Part shown: piece by piece, positions 7,401 to 10,405 of the stretch
How the letters are laid out: each line of letters starts with the position of its first letter
Numbering within the stretch: the stretch's first letter is position 1
Origin: Baffinella frigidus
Taxonomy: Eukaryota; Cryptophyceae; Cryptomonadales; Baffinellaceae
Assembly: GCA_026770585.1 (NCBI GenBank)
Contig: MU647618.1
Span: 16,881-27,285, forward strand
Length of the DNA stretch: 10,405 bases
Direction: 5' to 3'
Position numbers and translations under genes: made by a program
Notes under the pieces: model-generated
Databases searched by the model: none
Told to the model about the DNA's origin: nothing
The model's input: the letters and a program-made list of their open reading frames with translations, nothing else

Positions 7401-7488
7401 ATAGCCGCTCTGGGTCAAGGAGGCGGCCCCAGTGTGGAGGTCCAGTGCTGAAGAGTGAGGTAGAGTTGTTGCAACTCGCCAGGGAGAG

Positions 7489-7502
7489 ACAGAGAGAGAG
7501 AG
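7489..7502. repeat. short (GA)n tract
   Basis: A short run of GA dinucleotides, much shorter than the one near the left end. Confidence 0.8.
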
Positions 7503-7503
7503 A

Positions 7504-7719
7504 TTGATAATTTATCGCCGAACAACCAGCGTCAGCGCCGCACATGCTCCGCATTGTGCCGTTTACTGTACCCCGTGTCGGCCGCTCATACGAGCATTTT
7601 CTGGATGGATTCTAACTCCACCTCCTGCACTCGCCAGGGAAGGAGTTGGAGCACTGTGGGCGGACGAGGACGAGGAGGATGAGGGCGAAGGGGACGAGGA
7701 GAGGGATGAACTTGAATAA
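7504..7719 (+). other. weak candidate: acidic C-terminal exon
   Basis: The frame ends LWADEDEEDEGEGDEERDEL plus a final Glu and then TAA, an acidic tail typical of nuclear or ribosomal-type proteins. Just upstream, a CTAAC branch-like motif (about 7611) and a pyrimidine-rich tract lead to an acceptor CCAG (about 7632-7635), so a terminal exon of about 85 bases is possible. The 5' part of the 71-residue ATG-started frame looks random. No partner exon was found, and a purine-rich GAGGACGAGG repeat would give the same acidic peptide by chance. Confidence 0.18.
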
Positions 7720-7824
7720 TATTACATCGGGCGAGGAGAGCGGTTAAATCTAATAATAATAAATCGGAATCGAGTGATGAGAGGCTGCTTGCTTGTTCAC
7801 GCCTCGAGTCTCTCGCCCACCCTA

Positions 7825-7922
7825 CAGGGGTACCTCGCTCATAAGAAAGCCCGCCTGTACATGTACAGCAGCCCAATAACGCGATCCTAGGGGGGGGGGG
7901 GTCTCCCTCTAAGCGAGCTACA
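7825..7922. mobile_element. family A element, decayed right end
   Basis: After TA (7823-7824) the left terminus CAGGGGTACCTCGCTCATAA is intact. The interior has a CCTAGG-type core beside a run of about a dozen Gs (7890-7901). The right terminus is eroded to AAGCGAGCTACAG near 7911-7922. Confidence 0.65.
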
Positions 7923-7980
7923 GCATCTAGGAGGGTTGGGTAGGGGGTTGGTGAAAATTTTAATGATGCACCACTCGGAA

Positions 7981-8064
7981 AGGCTCATATGCCTTACCGT
8001 AGGGCCCTAGGACCTGCTCAGGACCTGTTGTGTGTGGTTTTTGACCCCCTCGCCACTTGAGGAA
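7981..8064. mobile_element. family B element, left end degraded
   Basis: Contains the family core TACCGTAGGGCCCTAGGACC (from about 7995) and a right terminus CGCCACTTGAGGAA followed by TA (8065-8066). The left terminus is not recognisable. The boundary at the left is approximate. Confidence 0.5.
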
Positions 8065-8154
8065 TATCTTTTCTCTGGATGTCGAGAAGTGCATGTGGGC
8101 GCCCCCCCCCATACGAGAAACCACATACGCGTGTAGCAGAAGCCCTCAGAGGTA

Positions 8155-8252
8155 TCCCTTAAGTCACCATGCGGTGAATATTCGCCCTATCTCGTCCTAG
8201 GCAGGTCCTAGGCCCCTACCGCAGGGCGTATGAGCCTACTGGGCACTTAAGG
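8155..8252. mobile_element. family B element, TA-flanked
   Basis: The left terminus TCCCTTAAGTCACC follows TA at 8153-8154, and the complementary right terminus GGGCACTTAAGG precedes TA at 8253-8254. The interior carries TGAATATTCGCCC and a CCTAGG-rich core in the opposite orientation to the copy at 9875-9974. It directly abuts the next element, sharing one TA. Confidence 0.75.
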
Positions 8253-8254
8253 TA

Positions 8255-8370
8255 CAGGGATTACTCGCGAATAAGAACACGCACTGCCCTTAGGGTGGTT
8301 CCATGCTTCTAGGGATAGCCTACCGTAGGACCCTCGGGTGGTTCGTGTTCTTATTCAAGAGTAACCCCTG
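8255..8370. mobile_element. family A element, divergent terminal-repeat subtype
   Basis: TA on both sides (8253-8254 and 8371-8372). The 35-base terminal repeats match at 29 positions. The termini, CAGGGGTTACTCTTGAATAA in the right-end sense, keep the CAGGG start, the CTCG-like block and AATAAG of family A but differ between them. The right end also converts GCGCC to CACG. This defines a second terminal-repeat subtype. Confidence 0.78.
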
Positions 8371-8372
8371 TA

Positions 8373-8679
8373 GTGAGGACAGCTCCACCCAAGACACGAT
8401 TCCTCCCTTTTTGGAGCTAGGGCATCACCCCTTGTTGTGATAGGGATACTGAGTACGCCTGTACCACAGGGAGTGTGGGTAGTGAAGGTAGGAGGGGACG
8501 ATGGGGAACTCCGACCGTGGCACATGTGTAGTGCCATGGTCATCTGCAGATCCCCTCTACGGAACGGCGTGTCGTTGGCGTATGTTGGGAGAAATTAAAA
8601 CCTAAAGGACCTAAAGGAGTAGATACGGCACGCCTCCCCGAGCAGGGCCCATCTATGTCCGACCCTTCCATCGGACATA
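8373..8679. other. noncoding stretch between elements
   Basis: No gene recognised. Two stem-loops are visible: TGGCAC/GTGCCA near 8518-8536, and a 9-base perfect stem TATGTCCGA/TCGGACATA (8654-8662 with 8671-8679) that ends exactly at the TA bordering the next element. Confidence 0.45.
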
Positions 8680-8871
8680 CAGGGTGAACCTCGTTCATAA
8701 GAAACCGCCTCCTCCTACAGTAGGCTAGGGTCCTACGGTGGTCCTAGCTTGGGCTCTACGGTGGTCCTAGCTTGAGGGGGGCGCTTTCTTATGCCTGAGG
8801 CCATATGGTGCCTATGGCTCTATGGTGGTCCTGGGGGGGGGGGGCGCTTTCTTATGAGCGAGGTACCCCTG
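8680..8871. mobile_element. family A element with internal duplications and two right-end copies
   Basis: It begins after TA (8678-8679) with CAGGGTGAACCTCGTTCATA and ends with the canonical right terminus at about 8843-8871; the right flank is TC, not TA. Internally, CTACGGTGGTCCTAGCTTG is repeated with about 22-base period (8733, 8755). The right-terminal motif GGGCGCTTTCTTATG occurs twice (about 8779-8793 and 8842-8856). The second copy follows a run of about 12 Gs. It is a longer, internally amplified derivative or two overlapping insertions. Confidence 0.7.
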
Positions 8872-9000
8872 TCGATGCGTCCGGGCTGTCGTACTATGTT
8901 CAATAAAGTTGCAATGCCCCCAATTGCGGTCGCTGTGACAACCACACACCGCCAGACAGTGCATCGCCACCATCACACCCCCACCCCCCCCCCTCCCCTC

Positions 9001-9565
9001 GGAGGAGACGCCTCTACATCCAAGAGCCCTGCGAGTGTTGGGAGTGGCAGTTGCCTCGTGTGGAGCAAGCCCTCGGAGGCAACGCGTCAGGCTCCTCTGT
9101 GAGCCTCGGTCGGACAGGTGACGAGCCTCGGTGGTTGACTAATGGAGGTAAGTTTTCTCTCGCCCCCCCCCCACGATCAGTGCCCCCACCCCTCTGTGAG
9201 GAGACCCCTCTACGATGAGGAGCCCCTCGAGTGTATCTACGATCAAGAGCCTTTCGCGTGTACGCCCGCCCTGGGAGGCGACACATCTCTCGAAAAGGTG
9301 GCCAGGAGCTCTTCACCCCCCCCCCTCCCGGGTTGAAGACAGTTCTGTGGGGAAAGCTGTCTTTCCCTGCAGGAGGCACCTCTACAATTACAATCCCTAC
9401 ACGTGAGCTCCCCCCTCTGAGAGTGAGAGGAGACACCTCCAGGACCAGGAGCCCTACCAGTCCACGAGAAACCTCTACGATCAAGAACCCTGTGAGTGCC
9501 CCCCTCTACGATCAAGAGCCCTACGCCAGTAGCCACGATCAAGAGCCCTGCGAGTGTCCCCCCGT
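9001..9565. repeat. minisatellite, CTCTACGATCAAGAGCCCTG family
   Basis: At least eight imperfect copies of CTCTACGATCAAGAGCCCTG followed by CGAGTG, at about 9013, 9208, 9233, 9379, 9435, 9473, 9504 and 9531. Spacing varies from about 26 to 190 bases. Several copies are preceded by GGAGACNCC. Some copies translate as LYDQEPCEC, but the phase differs between copies, so this is treated as noncoding repeat. Confidence 0.75.
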
Positions 9566-9874
9566 CTCGAGGAGGTGGCAAGCGGCAAGCCTCCCCATCT
9601 GCCGCGCGTAGTCCTCGGCTGTCCGCCCTTGTGCATCCAGCCGCCGCCTGCCAAACAAGAAACGTTAGCAGGAAAAAAAAAAACCTTGGAGCGGTGTGTG
9701 ACCCAGGGTCCTGGATAATCCTTGGCCGTCCGCCCTTGTGCATCCAGCCGCCGCCTGCAAAGACGACGATTTCAGGGATATAAAGGGTCCTAGGTACTCC
9801 TCGGCCGTCCGTCCTTGCGCATCCAGCCGCTGCCTCGAAAAACGACGATTTCAGGGATATAAAGGGTCCTGATA

Positions 9875-9974
9875 TCCCGTAAGTGACCAGTAGGCCCATA
9901 CGCCCTACCGTAGGGCCCTAGGACCTGCCTAGGGCTTCCACGGGCGATTATTCGCCCGATGGTCACTTAAGAGA
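9875..9974. mobile_element. family B element inside the minisatellite
   Basis: Termini TCCCGTAAGTGACCA on the left, and TCTCTTAAGTGACCA for the right end read inward, flanked by TA at 9873-9874 and 9975-9976. The core is TACCGTAGGGCCCTAGGACC. A near-palindrome GGGCGATTATTCGCCC lies at 9942-9957. It interrupts the GATATAAAGGGTCCT tandem run. Confidence 0.85.
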
Positions 9975-10028
9975 TAAAGGGTCCTGATATAAAGGGTCCT
10001 GATATAAAGGGTCCTGATATAAAGGGTC
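9975..10028. repeat. GATATAAAGGGTCCT tandem repeat
   Basis: Two complete 15-base units (9986-10000, 10001-10015) flanked by partial units on either side. The same unit occurs singly near 9775 and 9855. Confidence 0.9.
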
Positions 10029-10178
10029 GGTCGTCTGCCCTTGTGCATCCAGCCGCCGCTTGCCGAAAAAAAACGTTCACACAATATGACAACCGTTGTA
10101 GGGTCCTAGGTACTCTTCGGCCGTCAACCCTTGCGCGTCCATCCGCCGCCTGCCAACACCACAACGTTTGCAGGGATG

Positions 10179-10311
10179 TCCCTCAAGTGGCCAGTAGGCG
10201 CATACGCCCTACTGTAGGGCCCTACGTAGGCGCATACACTCTACCGTAGGGCCCTAGGACCTGCCTAGGACCTCTCTGGAGTGCATTTGAACCCCATGGG
10301 AACTTGAGGGA
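10179..10311. mobile_element. family B element with internal 32-base duplication
   Basis: Termini are TCCCTCAAGTGGCCA on the left, and TCCCTCAAGTTCC for the right end read inward. TA follows at 10312-10313; the left flank reads TG. The block GTAGGCGCATACNCYCTACY (continuing to TGTAGGGCCCTA) is duplicated with a period of 32 bases (10194-10225, 10226-10257). The surrounding minisatellite sequence resumes on the right exactly where a paralogous unit continues. Confidence 0.85.
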
Positions 10312-10361
10312 TAACAACCTTTCGAGCGGTGTGTGACTCTCTCTTGGAGTAACGTGAGCTA

Positions 10362-10405
10362 CAGGGATACCTCGCTTATAAAGAGCCCCCCCCCCCCCCC
10401 CCCCC
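10362..10405. mobile_element. family A element, left end only, cut by window end
   Basis: After TA (10360-10361) the terminus CAGGGATACCTCGCTTATAA is followed by AGAG and at least 20 Cs running to the window edge. The homopolymer sits at the same place inside the terminus as in other copies of the family. Confidence 0.7.

Larger units (their letters stand above)
9610..10343. repeat. second minisatellite, GGCCGTCCGCCCTTGTGCAT family, interrupted by two insertions
   Basis: Five units with the core TCGGCCGTCCGCCCTTGTGC-ATCCAGCCGCCGCCTGC begin near 9612, 9720, 9797, 10027 and 10115. Units are about 75-110 bases long with two alternative right halves: ACGACGATTTCAGGGATATA, or AACGTT-GCAGG then CCTTGGAGCGGTGTGTGAC. 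Units 3 and 5 carry family B insertions. Confidence 0.85.

Noticed and set aside
9243-9899. 218-codon minus-strand open frame with recurring AAAGCTRAD-like segments
   Set aside because: The peptide repeats are translations of the two minisatellites, and the frame begins inside a family B element. No protein-like domain is seen.
1-10405. tRNA or rRNA genes
   Set aside because: I looked for the conserved T-loop (GTTCGAATC-like) box with a matching acceptor stem and for rRNA core motifs and found none, although a covariance-model scan would be more sensitive.

Overview
This is a eukaryotic nuclear window, most likely from an alga or another protist related to green algae or stramenopiles. Three things point there. 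An intronless RWP-RK transcription-factor gene belongs to a family known from plants, green algae, stramenopiles and some amoebae. A 1-kb degenerate array is built on the CCCTAAA (plant/protist-type) telomeric heptamer. Simple repeats and small non-autonomous inverted-repeat elements are dense, and there are no bacterial-style operons or ribosome-binding sites. The exact lineage cannot be fixed from sequence alone.

Layout. 1-745: no supportable gene; a (GA)n microsatellite. 746-1359: an unrecognised basic-then-acidic reading frame that runs into a CCAACCCT-type repeat (1277-1522). 1523-2160: noncoding, with two clean hairpins and an inverted 11-base motif. 2161-3200: telomere-like heptamer array. 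3201-3730: possible coding remnant, unresolved. 3732-3848: a complete TA-flanked miniature inverted-repeat element (family A). 4022-4546, minus strand: a convincing 174-residue small membrane protein. 4547-5837: divergent intergenic region with palindromes, a long foldback nested inside a wider inverted repeat, and a 3 x 19-base tandem repeat. 5838-6866, plus strand: the RWP-RK protein. 7168-7400: a second long foldback with nearly perfect arms. 7504-7719: a weak acidic terminal-exon candidate. 7825-8871: a cluster of family A and family B miniature elements. 9000-9565 and 9610-10343: two minisatellite blocks, the second interrupted by two family B elements. The window stops inside the C-run of another family A element.

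The two firm genes (minus 4022-4546 and plus 5838-6866) are divergent across about 1.3 kb. Nothing shows that they work together. The most informative content is the repeat ecology. Two miniature-element families have different terminal repeats, both use TA target sites, and share a core motif. One family B copy can be shown to be an insertion because a neighbouring minisatellite unit preserves the empty site. No autonomous transposase is visible.
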